Numbered from the stretch's first letter, positions 26,896 through 36,063 are shown. The stretch is DNA of 64,000 nt from Pseudorhodoplanes sp. (GCA_032027085.1 JAVSMS010000001.1:4904361-4968360), one strand, 5' to 3'. The notes: generated by a model from the letters alone, not told the origin. Numbers and translations are program-made.

Positions 26896-27945
26896 CTAGC
26901 GTTTCGGAACGTATCGCTTCCACTCGTCCTGCAGTGGCGGAAGCTCGGCGAAGGTTTTGCGAGCGTCGGCAGCCCGGCCGACCAGATCGCATGCGCTTAT
27001 ATTTTTCCGGCCAAGATAGGCTTTGAACTCGGTCACGGCATCCGAAAGAACATCAAAGCCGCGCAGCATGACGGCCGATGCAATCTGCACGGCATGCGCG
27101 CCTGCCAGCATCATGCGCGCGACATCAAGACCCGATTGCGCGCCGTTGATGCCGATCAGCGGCTTGTCGGCGCCCATTCTGGCACGCGAGAGGGCGAGCC
27201 AGTGGCAGGTCAGCGGCAAATTCCAGAAGCCGCCGATGCCAAGACTCGTTCCCAAGGCGGGCTTCAATGTCTCCACGTCCGGGATCAGCCCGAGCAGCCG
27301 CCCGGCCATGATCACAGCACTGCCGCCGCCCTCGAACGAGGCCTGCACCAGATCCGGCACCCGCTCGCTCTGTCCGGTCAGCTTGACCCAGACAGAAAGC
27401 GACACCGCGCCGGAGACCGCGGCAACCATCGCAGTCGCGCGCGCGGGATTAAATTCGGTGGTGACGGCGCCCTTCTTGGCTTCGGTGGCATAGGGCGTTC
27501 CGATATTGAGCTCGAGCGCGCGCAAGCCCGCCTGCTCGACGCGCCGCGCCATCTCAACGGCGCGATCGAGATCGGCGACAATGATGCTGGGAATGGCATA
27601 CGCCTCCTGCTCCTTCGCCTCGCGGTCCAGCGCGACGGCGTCATCCAGCCATTGGTCAAAGGGAATGCGCGTCAGCCCGGAGCGGCTGGCAATGGTGGCG
27701 CTTGCTGGCGCGTCCGGCCCCCAGGGCACCGAGCGCCATTGCTCATCGAACACGGCGTATTCGGCGCGCTCCAATTGTTCGCGCGCGCCTTCCGACTCGT
27801 TGGTCGACTTGAGCACCACCGCGCCGACCCCAGTGTGCAACGCACGGCGGACATTATCCGGATCAATCAAATGCTCCGCCGGTCCGGCGATCACCGGATT
27901 TTTCAGATGCAGGGAGCCGATGCGCGTTTCGAGCCGGGCGGTCAT
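26896..27945 (-). CDS. Dihydroorotate-dehydrogenase-like flavoprotein
   Basis: A 349-residue FMN TIM-barrel enzyme started at the ATG of MTARLETRIGSL. The N-terminal LKNPVIAGPAE and internal LELNIGTPYA, VWVKLTG and GINGAQSGLDVARMMLAGA motifs are those of class 1 dihydroorotate dehydrogenase/PreA relatives. The gene sits between a DUF6282 hydrolase and a Bug protein with gaps of 13 and 45 bp, so a pyrimidine-biosynthesis role is unlikely and a ring- or double-bond-reduction step in a catabolic pathway is more plausible (inference). No Fe-S cluster domain is fused. Confidence 0.82.
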   Translation of the reverse strand: MTARLETRIGSLHLKNPVIAGPAEHLIDPDNVRRALHTGVGAVVLKSTNESEGAREQLERAEYAVFDEQWRSVPWGPDAPASATIASRSGLTRIPFDQWLDDAVALDREAKEQEAYAIPSIIVADLDRAVEMARRVEQAGLRALELNIGTPYATEAKKGAVTTEFNPARATAMVAAVSGAVSLSVWVKLTGQSERVPDLVQASFEGGGSAVIMAGRLLGLIPDVETLKPALGTSLGIGGFWNLPLTCHWLALSRARMGADKPLIGINGAQSGLDVARMMLAGAHAVQIASAVMLRGFDVLSDAVTEFKAYLGRKNISACDLVGRAADARKTFAELPPLQDEWKRYVPKR

Positions 27946-27958
27946 TTTTTGTTTCCGG

Positions 27959-28879
27959 TCACGCCGCGACCGGCAGATCGAGCAGGCCCGCGGCATTGGT
28001 GCTGACCAGCTTGCGAATGTCGGCGGGTGAGAATTGCAGCGCCAGGAGGTGAGCGACGATCTGCCGGAATCCATCGACCGGGCGCGGCGCCTCGGTGAGG
28101 CCGAGATCGGAGCCGAGAATGGTGCGATCGACGCCGGCGACCTCGACCAGATGCACCAAATCGCTCGGCTCGAAATGCTTCACCCGACATTCGAGGAACA
28201 TGCAGATCGAATGTTCGAGATAAGCGCCAAGCGCGACCAGGCCGCGCATGTCCTCGTCGCTGCACCCGACCACATAGGTCGGGTGATTGACCAGCATCTT
28301 CTTGACGCCGCGCCGCTTGGCATCCTCGAAGAGCACAAATAGTTCGCTGACGTGAAGGTGGCCGCCGGCGAGAATGATGTCGGCGGCAGCAATGATGTCG
28401 AGCACCTGCTTGGTCTCGTCGGTCAGTTGCTTGTTGGCGTCGAGCACGGTCAAAGGGGTGGGCTCGAGCATGCGTTGCGCAGTCTTTGGAAAGCTCTTGG
28501 CTCCGGATTCGTTCTGGTAAATGTGGTTCGCCGCCGAGAAGGTCGGCATCCAGACGATCTTGCCGCCAAGCTTGACGCAGTGATCGACCGCATAGGGATT
28601 GACGCCGCCGGTCGCATTGTTCAGCGCGACGCCGGAAAACAGCCGCACGCCAGTCCCGGGGAACAGTTTTTCGAGCACGGCTGCATGCGCCATCCCCGGA
28701 TAATAGTGATCCTTGTAGACGACCGCCGCGAATTTCGCCTCTGCCGCGTCCATCAGCGCGTCGTGATGATCCAGAATGCGCGGCATCACCGACGGACCGC
28801 TGTGACAATGCAGGTCGACGGCGCCCTTAAGAAGATCGGCGACCTCGTCCTGGCGTCCATTGGGGCTTGATGTGATCAT
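27959..28879 (-). CDS. DUF6282 family metal-dependent hydrolase (copy 1)
   Basis: A 306-residue amidohydrolase-like protein of the DUF6282 type. Candidate metal ligands are His24/His26 (DLHCHSGPS), Lys56/His58 (YKDHYYPG), His174/His176 (GGHLHVSE), His199 (NHPTY) and Asp258 (GSDLG). The arrangement is that of a TIM-barrel metallohydrolase or lactonase with a two-metal centre. The chemistry of the family has not, to my knowledge, been established. It is second in a leftward operon after an aldolase fragment and is followed by the DHODH-like and Bug genes. A paralogue is encoded at 58.4-59.3 kb. Confidence 0.85.
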   Translation of the reverse strand: MITSSPNGRQDEVADLLKGAVDLHCHSGPSVMPRILDHHDALMDAAEAKFAAVVYKDHYYPGMAHAAVLEKLFPGTGVRLFSGVALNNATGGVNPYAVDHCVKLGGKIVWMPTFSAANHIYQNESGAKSFPKTAQRMLEPTPLTVLDANKQLTDETKQVLDIIAAADIILAGGHLHVSELFVLFEDAKRRGVKKMLVNHPTYVVGCSDEDMRGLVALGAYLEHSICMFLECRVKHFEPSDLVHLVEVAGVDRTILGSDLGLTEAPRPVDGFRQIVAHLLALQFSPADIRKLVSTNAAGLLDLPVAA

Positions 28880-28895
28880 GACTGCCTCTGTGCAA

Positions 28896-29141
28896 TCAAG
28901 CTGCTGGCGGCTGACGCAGCGGCGCGAAATCCGTCAGAGTCCTGAGCGCGGCCTGTTGCAGGAATCCCTGGTCCGACGAAACGAGAAACGCGCTTGCTCC
29001 GTGCGCTTTGAATGCATTCGCTTCCGCGGCGGAACTGACCATGACGCAGACCGGCTTGCCGGCCGAGCGCGCCGCCTCGATAATTTTCTCCGTCGCCGCC
29101 TGAATGGCGGGCGCGTCGAGGAGGATTCGCTCAGGGCTCAC
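28896..29141 (-). pseudogene. C-terminal remnant of an HpaI-family aldolase
   Basis: An open frame of 81 residues that aligns with only the last 70 or so residues of the HpcH/HpaI aldolase at 51.4 kb: compare AARSAGKPVCVMVSSAAEA and SAFLVSSDQGFLQQAA with AARAANKPICVFVGGQTEA and AFVVASDQSFMRKAA. The N-terminal catalytic part (metal-binding Glu and the Arg/His of DEEHAPFD) is absent, and the sequence upstream is the IclR operator region. The remnant starts at a GTG and is followed 16 bp later by the DUF6282 gene. It is most simply a deletion relic that left the operator and promoter in front of the DUF6282 operon. A functional short protein cannot be excluded. Confidence 0.8.
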
Positions 29142-29159
29142 CGGCGCTGCCCTTTATCT

Positions 29160-29178
29160 TGTTTCGAACAACGAAACA
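29160..29178. promoter_or_regulatory. IclR-like palindrome TTTCG-N5-CGAAA
   Basis: A 19-bp inverted repeat with arms TGTTTCG and CGAAACA around AACAA, between the leftward DUF6282 operon and the rightward iclR gene. It is centred 57 bp before the IclR ATG. The same half-sites recur at 51201-51215. Confidence 0.65.
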
Positions 29179-29225
29179 TTGTATTGTATTGCAGAACAGC
29201 TAAGCGGTGCCATTCCGGGGAGTCA

Positions 29226-30020
29226 ATGCCGAAAATCACCGGGCCAGCGCAAACGGGCGTTCAGGCGGCCATCCTGATGCTGCGCACGATCGAATATCTG
29301 TCGGAAACAAAACGGCCCATCGGCGTTACCGCGCTCGCGCAGGCGCTCGGAACAACAAAAAGCCGCATCCACCGGCATCTGCGGACGCTGATGCAGCAGG
29401 GCTACGTCGCCCAGGGCGCCGAATCCGAAAAATACGAAATCGGCCCTCGCCTGCTGACGCTTGCCCGCCACATCAATGACAATTTCAACCTCGCCGGTTT
29501 TGTGTCGCCGGCGCTGCAGGAATTGCGTGACAGCCTCGGACATTTCGCCGTCTATTCGCAGGTGGAAGACGCGGGCATGCGCGTTCTGGCCACCGTATCG
29601 GGAACTTCGCCGATCGAGATCGGCGTCAAGCAAGGCTCGCTTCTGCCGTTCCACGCTTCGGCGCAAGGGAAGCTTGCACTCGCCTTCGGGCCCGACGAAA
29701 TCCGCCACCGCACGCTCGGATCAAAACTTGAGAAATTCACGCCGCGCACGATCGTCAAAGCGGCAGCGCTTGATCGCGAAATCGAAATCATCCGGCGCCG
29801 GGGATGGGCGGTGGCTCCGGACGAAGTCGCCGTCGGCCTCAATGCCCTGGCTGCGCCGGTGCTGGATGCAACCGGCCGCCTGGTCGGAGCTGTCGGCATC
29901 GTTGATCTGACGCAATTCATTCCGCCGGAGCCTATGAAAGAGCAAACTACGCAAACGCTTTCCATCGCCGGGCGGGTTTCGAGAATGCTCGGCTATAAGA
30001 ACAGTCACGACGCCACCTAG
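29226..30020 (+). CDS. IclR family regulator divergent from the DUF6282 operon
   Basis: A 264-residue IclR protein started at the ATG of MPKITGPAQ, with GGGGAG five bases before it. HTH at about 15-75 (LAQALGTTKSRIHRHLRTLMQQG), sensor domain after 85. It faces the DUF6282-DHODH-Bug operon across a 19-bp palindrome, and the ribose-type ABC operon lies downstream. It most likely controls the divergent operon and perhaps itself, because the palindrome resembles an IclR operator. Confidence 0.9.
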   Translation: MPKITGPAQTGVQAAILMLRTIEYLSETKRPIGVTALAQALGTTKSRIHRHLRTLMQQGYVAQGAESEKYEIGPRLLTLARHINDNFNLAGFVSPALQELRDSLGHFAVYSQVEDAGMRVLATVSGTSPIEIGVKQGSLLPFHASAQGKLALAFGPDEIRHRTLGSKLEKFTPRTIVKAAALDREIEIIRRRGWAVAPDEVAVGLNALAAPVLDATGRLVGAVGIVDLTQFIPPEPMKEQTTQTLSIAGRVSRMLGYKNSHDAT

Positions 30021-30161
30021 TCCGCGATGCGTCAGCCATGCGTAGAATTCAGAAAGCCGATGCCGAGCCATCACCAGCGCACATTGCTCAAGCCCGTTCA
30101 TGGCCTTGCTGTCGACCCTTGCTCGCGGCAAACTCGCGCCGCCTTCTAAGCACAAGGAACA

Positions 30162-31697
30162 ATGATGGACATCCGCGGGGTTGAGGCACCCGTGACAGTT
30201 GGTCACACGCGGGCCGCGCCGCTTTTTGAACTGCGCGGCATCAGCAAACAATTTCCCGGCGTGAAAGCGCTGGACGATGTGTCATTCGACATCAGGGCCG
30301 GCGAAACACACATGCTGCTGGGCGAAAACGGCGCCGGCAAATCCACATTGATGAAGATCCTCTGCGGCGCTTACGAAAGCGACGCTGGCGCCTTCTTTCA
30401 CAATGGCGAAAAGGTCGAAATCGCTTCGCCCACCGACGCGCGCAAATTCGGCATTGCCGTCATTTTCCAGGAATTCACGCTCGTTCCCTATCTCGACATT
30501 GCGCAGAATATTTTTCTTGGCCGCGAGTTTCCCGGCCGCATCCCCGGCATCACCGACCGACGGCGGCTATACAAAGAATCCCGCCGGGTGCTCGACATGA
30601 TCGGATTCGACATTGATCCGAAGCGTCCGGTCCACACGCTCGGTATCGCGCAGCAGCAGATGGTGGAGATCGCCAAGGCGCTGTCGCAGGATGCCCGCAT
30701 CCTGGTGATGGATGAGCCGACCGCCGCCCTTTCCGATCGCGAAACAGAATTGCTTTTTGCGATGATTGCACGGCTGAAGGCGCAGGGCGTGGCCATCGTT
30801 TACATTTCGCACCGCCTGCCGGAAGTCTTTGCGCTCGGCGACCGCATTACCATTCTCCGCGACGGCCGCAAAATTGCATCGATGCTGCCATCCGAAACAA
30901 CGCCTGACGCGCTGGTGACGCTGATGGTCGGCCGCTCAGTGGATCATACCTATGCGCGCGAATTTGTTGCGCCGGGCGACGTGGTTCTTGAAGTGAAAGA
31001 TCTTGCGGCAGAGAACGGAATTTCCGGGATCAATTTGACCGTTCGCACCGGAGAGATCGTCGGTCTCTGCGGACTTGTGGGATCAGGACGCACCGAGGTC
31101 GCGCGCGCGATTTTCGGCGCCGACCGCGTCACCTCGGGGGAAATCCGCCTGTTCGGCGAGAAGGTGCGCGGTTTGCCCGAAGATTCCGCGCGCCGCGGCA
31201 TGGGCATGATCCCGGAAAACCGCAAGGCCCAGGGTTTGGCTCTTGGCCGTTCGGTCCGCGACAATATCCTGCTGGCCGGCCTGTCGCGGATATTTCCGAG
31301 CGGGCTTTTCTCACCCGGTCATGGGCGCCGGATCGCGCAAGGCATGATCGAGCGGCTGCGCATTGCCACTCCAAGTCCGAACCGCCCCGTCAGCGTTCTG
31401 TCGGGGGGCAACCAGCAGAAAGTGGTCGTCGGAAAATGGCTGAACGCCAATTCCCGCTTCTTCATATTCGACGAGCCCACACGCGGGATCGACGTCGGAG
31501 CGAAGGCGGAAATCTTCGCGCTGCTGGACCGGCTTGTGCGTGAAGGCGCAGCCGTGCTGATGATCAGTTCCGAGCAGACGGAAATCGTCCACGTCTGCGA
31601 CCGCGCCTACGTGATGCGCGACGGCCGCATCGCAGGAGAACTGGCCCGCAACGAACTTACGGAAGAAAACATCGTGCGACTGGGAATGCATCAATGA
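30162..31697 (+). CDS. Ribose-type sugar ABC transporter ATPase
   Basis: A 511-residue double-domain ATPase of the RbsA/MglA type. The first nucleotide-binding domain has Walker A GENGAGKST, a diverged signature LGIAQQQMVEIAK and DEPTAAL. The second has a degenerate Walker A GLVGSGRTEV but an intact signature LSGGNQQKVVVGKW and DEPTRGID, as is usual in this family. AAGGA precedes the start. It begins an operon with two permeases, a binding protein and a GlcD-like oxidase, all overlapping by 4 bp or separated by short gaps. Confidence 0.92.
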   Translation: MMDIRGVEAPVTVGHTRAAPLFELRGISKQFPGVKALDDVSFDIRAGETHMLLGENGAGKSTLMKILCGAYESDAGAFFHNGEKVEIASPTDARKFGIAVIFQEFTLVPYLDIAQNIFLGREFPGRIPGITDRRRLYKESRRVLDMIGFDIDPKRPVHTLGIAQQQMVEIAKALSQDARILVMDEPTAALSDRETELLFAMIARLKAQGVAIVYISHRLPEVFALGDRITILRDGRKIASMLPSETTPDALVTLMVGRSVDHTYAREFVAPGDVVLEVKDLAAENGISGINLTVRTGEIVGLCGLVGSGRTEVARAIFGADRVTSGEIRLFGEKVRGLPEDSARRGMGMIPENRKAQGLALGRSVRDNILLAGLSRIFPSGLFSPGHGRRIAQGMIERLRIATPSPNRPVSVLSGGNQQKVVVGKWLNANSRFFIFDEPTRGIDVGAKAEIFALLDRLVREGAAVLMISSEQTEIVHVCDRAYVMRDGRIAGELARNELTEENIVRLGMHQ

Positions 31698-32647
31698 CCG
31701 CTTCTCAATCGGCCACGGCCGGCTTTTCCCTCATCTCGAGAATTCCCGGCGTGGCCATCGTGCTCGCGGCCCTGATCATCGGCTTCGGGATCCTGAGCGC
31801 GAACTTCCTGAGCGCCGGCAACATCAGCAATATTCTGGTCCAGTCGACCATCCTGCTGCTGGTCGCGCTGCCGATGACGCTGATCATCATGACCGAAGGC
31901 CTCGACCTTTCGGCCGGCGCTGTTCTGACATTCGCTTCGATCATTCTCGCCAGTGTCAGCATCTCGACCGGATCGGTCTGGATGGGCATCCTCGCCGGGC
32001 TCGGAGCCGGTCTTGCCTTCGGCGTACTGAACGGCTCGCTGATCGCATTGCTGGGCATTCCACCCTTCATCGTCACGCTCGGCACCTTAGGCGTGGCGCA
32101 GGGACTCTCCCTCGTCGTCACCGACGGACAAAGCATTGTCGGCATCCCGGCCGTCATCGAAGGTCTCTATTCAGCCAGCGCCTTGGGCATCCCTCTGCCC
32201 ATCATCATCAGCGCGATCGCCTATCTTCTGATCCACACACTGCTCTATCACACCCCCTTCGGCACCTATATTTTCGCGCTCGGCGGAAACCGCGAAGCGC
32301 TGCGGCTCGCCGGCCTGCCTGACAGAGCAATCCTGATCGCGGTTTACAGCCTGGGTGGATTAATGGTGGGCTTCGCCGCGCTGCTGATGACCGCACGCAT
32401 GAATGCGGCGCATCCGACGGCTGCGATCGGAATGGAATTCGATGCCATCGCCGCCGTCGCCGTCGGCGGCACGTCCTTTGAGCGCGGCGACGGCTGGCTG
32501 CTCGGAACATTGCTCGGCGTTCTCGCCGTCGGCGTGTTGCGCAACGGACTTAATCTGTTGGCTGTCCCCTCGTCGGTTCAGGTGGCTTGCATCGGGGGAT
32601 TGGTGCTTGCCGCGCTGCTGATTGACGGATTGCGGAGCCGCACATGA
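31694..32647 (+). CDS. Ribose-type ABC transporter permease 1
   Basis: A 317-residue polytopic membrane protein of the RbsC/BPD_transp_2 family. Segments TEGLDLSAGAVLTF, GNREALRLAGLP and GGTSFERGDGWLLGTLLG are typical. It overlaps the ATPase stop by ATGA. A second permease follows with another ATGA overlap, so the channel is a heterodimer rather than the usual homodimer. Confidence 0.9.
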   Translation: MTASQSATAGFSLISRIPGVAIVLAALIIGFGILSANFLSAGNISNILVQSTILLLVALPMTLIIMTEGLDLSAGAVLTFASIILASVSISTGSVWMGILAGLGAGLAFGVLNGSLIALLGIPPFIVTLGTLGVAQGLSLVVTDGQSIVGIPAVIEGLYSASALGIPLPIIISAIAYLLIHTLLYHTPFGTYIFALGGNREALRLAGLPDRAILIAVYSLGGLMVGFAALLMTARMNAAHPTAAIGMEFDAIAAVAVGGTSFERGDGWLLGTLLGVLAVGVLRNGLNLLAVPSSVQVACIGGLVLAALLIDGLRSRT

Positions 32648-33618
32648 GCACGGCCGAGACTGCAGCCGCGCCGCGCCGTTTTGCGCTGCCTCCCGAGCTG
32701 GCACAGATGGCCTATCGCCTTCTCGCTGCGGCGATCGTTTGCGTCGCCCTGTCATTCCTCAGCGATGCCTTTTTCACGGCCAACAATCTGCTCAATATTC
32801 TGAGGCAGACGGCGCTGCTGTTCCTGCTCGCATCCGGCCTCACCCTGGTGATCCTGACCGCCGGCCTCGACCTTTCGGTGGGAGCGAATGTTGCTCTCTC
32901 CGCCTGCCTTGCCGCCACAGTGATCAAAAGCACCGGCTATGCGTCGCTCGGTTTCGTGGTCGGACTTGGTTGCGGTGCGCTGATCGGCTTCATCAACGGC
33001 ATTCTGGTGACGGCGCTGCGCATCCCGTCCTTCATCGCAACCTACGGCATGCTCTGGATTCTTTCCGGCATCACATATTACTACATGGCCGGCGAAACCA
33101 TTCACGGCTTCCCTCCGGCGTTCCGGCAGCTCGGCAGCGGATATCTCTTCGGAATCCCGATGCCGGTTTATATAATGGTCTTGTTCCTGCTGCTCGGTAG
33201 CTGGTTTGCGCAGCGCACAGTCTGGGGGCAACAGGTTTATGCCATCGGCGCCAATCCGGTGGCGGCGCGCCTCTCGGGCGTGCCGGTGGAGCGGCGGTTG
33301 GTGCTCGTCTACACCTTCAGCGGCGCCATGGCGGGCCTCGCCTCGCTGATCATTCTTGCACGCATCAACTCGGCGCAGGGCGATATCGGCGAAGAACTCA
33401 CATTGCCAGCCATCGCCGCGGTGCTGATCGGCGGAACCTCGCTGTTCGGCGGATTCGGATCGGTGGCCGGCACGCTGATCGGCGCGCTGATCCTGACGCT
33501 GGTGCTGAACGGCATGAACCTGCTGCAGGTCAACGCATCCTGGCAACCGCTCGTCACCGGGGTCATCGTCATCCTTGCCGTGTGGATCGACAGCCGCACG
33601 CGCAAGCTCACCGAATAG
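32644..33618 (+). CDS. Ribose-type ABC transporter permease 2
   Basis: A 324-residue RbsC-family permease, with TAGLDLSVGANVALSA, ANPVAARLSGVP and GGTSLFGGFGSVAGTLIG. Roughly eight to ten membrane helices. It overlaps the previous permease by 4 bp and is followed after 36 bp by the binding protein. Confidence 0.9.
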   Translation: MSTAETAAAPRRFALPPELAQMAYRLLAAAIVCVALSFLSDAFFTANNLLNILRQTALLFLLASGLTLVILTAGLDLSVGANVALSACLAATVIKSTGYASLGFVVGLGCGALIGFINGILVTALRIPSFIATYGMLWILSGITYYYMAGETIHGFPPAFRQLGSGYLFGIPMPVYIMVLFLLLGSWFAQRTVWGQQVYAIGANPVAARLSGVPVERRLVLVYTFSGAMAGLASLIILARINSAQGDIGEELTLPAIAAVLIGGTSLFGGFGSVAGTLIGALILTLVLNGMNLLQVNASWQPLVTGVIVILAVWIDSRTRKLTE

Positions 33619-33654
33619 CAGAACATTCAACCCAAGTACGAGAAGGAGATTTCA

Positions 33655-34614
33655 ATGAAGCATCTTGCAACCGGCATGGCCGCCATCCTGGCATTGGCGG
33701 GCTCATTCGGCACCGCCCGCGCCGACGGTGAAACCATCGCCGTTTTCACCAAGAACCAGACCAATCCCTATTTCCAGGCGGTGCGGGTCGGCACGGAAAC
33801 CGCCGGCAAGGCGCTGAAGGCCAAGATCATCCAATATGTCCCGACCAAGCCGGACAGCATTCCAGAACAATTGTCGCAGGTCGAAGACGTCATCGTCAAA
33901 AAGCCCGACGCAGTCGTCTTCATCCCGGTCGATTACAAGGCACTGGTGCCCGCCGTCGCCAAGATCGATGGCGCCAAGATTCCTATCGTCAACATCACCG
34001 ACCGCATCGCCAGCGGCAATGTCGTCGCCTATGTCGGCGCCGACGACTACAATATTGGTCTGGAAACGGGCCGCTATCTGCTGAAGGCCATGGGCGGCAA
34101 GGGTAACGTCATCATTCTCGAAGGCGTGAAAGGCTCGCTCACCAATATCGACCGCGTGCGCGGCTTCACCGATGCGCTGAAGGAATTCCCCAATGTGAAG
34201 CTGGTGGCGCAGCAGCCGGCCAACTATCAGCGCCTGCAGGCGCTGCAGGTGATGGAAAACCTGATGCAGTCGCACTCACAGATTGACGGCGTTCTCGCCG
34301 CCAATGACCCGATGGCGGTCGGCGCGATCGAGGCGCTCGACGGCGCCAATCGCAAGGCGATGGTCGTCGGCATCAACGGCAGCAAGGAAGCCGTCGACCT
34401 GATCAAGTCCGGCAAGCTTCTGGCGAGCGGCGATTTCAACGGCTTCATCCAGGGCTGCCTCGGCACCGAGATCGCCGTGCGCCATCTGCGCAAGGAAAAG
34501 ACGCCGAAGGAGATCATTCTGAAGCCGGTGGTGATTCAGAAGAGCAACTATCAGCCCTATGAGACCCCGGTCGAGCAGCGGCAATGCCCGAAGCTCGCCG
34601 ACGTCGCGAAGTGA
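33655..34614 (+). CDS. Ribose-type periplasmic sugar-binding protein
   Basis: A 319-residue periplasmic binding protein (Peripla_BP_4, ribose/galactose type). Signal peptide residues 1-23 (ending ARA). The N-terminal stretch TIAVFTKNQTNPYFQAVR and the second-domain ANDPMAVGAIEALD are family hallmarks. AAGGAG lies six bases before the ATG, giving high expression relative to the permeases. Stop overlaps the GTG start of the FAD oxidase. Confidence 0.92.
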   Translation: MKHLATGMAAILALAGSFGTARADGETIAVFTKNQTNPYFQAVRVGTETAGKALKAKIIQYVPTKPDSIPEQLSQVEDVIVKKPDAVVFIPVDYKALVPAVAKIDGAKIPIVNITDRIASGNVVAYVGADDYNIGLETGRYLLKAMGGKGNVIILEGVKGSLTNIDRVRGFTDALKEFPNVKLVAQQPANYQRLQALQVMENLMQSHSQIDGVLAANDPMAVGAIEALDGANRKAMVVGINGSKEAVDLIKSGKLLASGDFNGFIQGCLGTEIAVRHLRKEKTPKEIILKPVVIQKSNYQPYETPVEQRQCPKLADVAK

Positions 34615-36014
34615 GTCTCTTGCCTGATCTTGAAAGTGAACGCGCGGCGCGGCGAGACAAGGTTCTCGCCGCGCTTCGCCATTTAATGGGCGAACGGGTG
34701 ACCGCCGCCGCCGCGGTCCTGGCGGCGCACGGACAGCAGGAATCCTATCACGCCCCGCATGCGCCCGATCTCGTCGCATTTCCGGAAAGCACCGCAGAAG
34801 TTGCGGCGATCGTGCGGGCTTGCGCGGAAGCCGGAATGCCGATGATTCCCTACGGCGCCGGCACGTCGCTGGAGGGCAATGCCAACGCGCCGCAAGGTGG
34901 CCTCTGCATCGACTTCGCGCGCATGAAGGCCGTTCTCGCGGTCAACGCAGAGGATATGGATTGTCGCGTGCAGCCCGGCATCACGCGCAAGGCGCTGAAT
35001 GCGGAACTGCGCAACAGCGGCCTGTTCTTTCCGATCGATCCCGGCGCCGACGCCTCGATTGGCGGCATGACGTCCACACGCGCGTCAGGCACCATGGCGG
35101 TGCGTTATGGCACCATGCGCGACAATGTGCTGTCGCTCGAGGTTGTGCTCGCGGACGGCCGCGTCACCCGCACCAGTCAGCGGGCGCGCAAATCGGCTGC
35201 CGGCTACGATCTGACGCGGCTGTTTGTCGGCGCCGAAGGAACGCTGGGCATCATTACCGAGATCACGCTCAAGCTGCATCCGGTGCCGGAAGCTGTTTCC
35301 GCCGCGGTCTGCCCGTTCGAGTCGTTCGAGGGCGCGGTCTCGACCGCCATCGCCGTCATCCAGGCGGGCATTCCCGTCGCCCGGCTGGAACTGCTCGACG
35401 AAGTAATGATCCGGGGCGTCAACGCGTACGCCAAGCTCGGCGCAATGGAGAAGCCGACGCTGTTCATTGAATTCCATGGCAGCCCGGCGTCGGTTGCCGA
35501 GCAGGCGCAAATCACCGAAGACATCGCGCGCGACCACGGCGCCTTACAGTTCCACTGGGCGAACAAACCGGAGGAGCGCAGCAAGCTGTGGAGCGCACGC
35601 GACAACACGCTCTATGCCGGCCTTGGATTGCGGCCGGGCAGCAAGGCAATGATCACCGATGTCTGCGTGCCGGTGTCGCGGCTGGCCGAATGTCTCGTCG
35701 GCACCAAGCAGGATATTTCCGAGTCAGACCTCATTGCGCCGATCGTCGGACATGTCGGCGACGGCAATTTTCACACCTTGATCCTCATCGATCCGAATTC
35801 ATCCGACGAGATCGCGCGCGCCAATGCGCTGCATGAGCGCATGGTGATGCGGGCACTGTCGCTGGAAGGAACCTGCACCGGCGAACACGGCATCGGCGAG
35901 GGCAAGATCGCATTCCTCGAACGGGAGCTGGGCGACGCGGTGGGGTTGATGCGCGCGATCAAGCGCACTCTCGACCCGCAGGGGCTGATGAATCCGGGGA
36001 AGGTTTTTCGCTAA
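34611..36014 (+). CDS. GlcD/D-lactate dehydrogenase-like FAD oxidoreductase
   Basis: A 467-residue flavoprotein with an N-terminal FAD_binding_4 domain (YGAGTSLEGNANAPQGG, GITRKALNAELRNSGLFFPIDPGADASIGGM) and a C-terminal FAD oxidase cap with GHVGDGNFH and TCTGEHGIGEGK. The start is a GTG overlapping the binding-protein stop, chosen because the family starts near here; an ATG 27 bp upstream would overlap further. It oxidises 2-hydroxy acids, glycolate or a related hydroxyacid using a membrane quinone or other acceptor. The link to the ABC importer suggests a hydroxy-acid or sugar-acid substrate. Confidence 0.87.
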   Translation: MSLLPDLESERAARRDKVLAALRHLMGERVTAAAAVLAAHGQQESYHAPHAPDLVAFPESTAEVAAIVRACAEAGMPMIPYGAGTSLEGNANAPQGGLCIDFARMKAVLAVNAEDMDCRVQPGITRKALNAELRNSGLFFPIDPGADASIGGMTSTRASGTMAVRYGTMRDNVLSLEVVLADGRVTRTSQRARKSAAGYDLTRLFVGAEGTLGIITEITLKLHPVPEAVSAAVCPFESFEGAVSTAIAVIQAGIPVARLELLDEVMIRGVNAYAKLGAMEKPTLFIEFHGSPASVAEQAQITEDIARDHGALQFHWANKPEERSKLWSARDNTLYAGLGLRPGSKAMITDVCVPVSRLAECLVGTKQDISESDLIAPIVGHVGDGNFHTLILIDPNSSDEIARANALHERMVMRALSLEGTCTGEHGIGEGKIAFLERELGDAVGLMRAIKRTLDPQGLMNPGKVFR

Positions 36015-36063
36015 GGATTTCCGTCCGCGCGTTCAATGGAGCGCGCCAAGAAAGCGCACCTTG

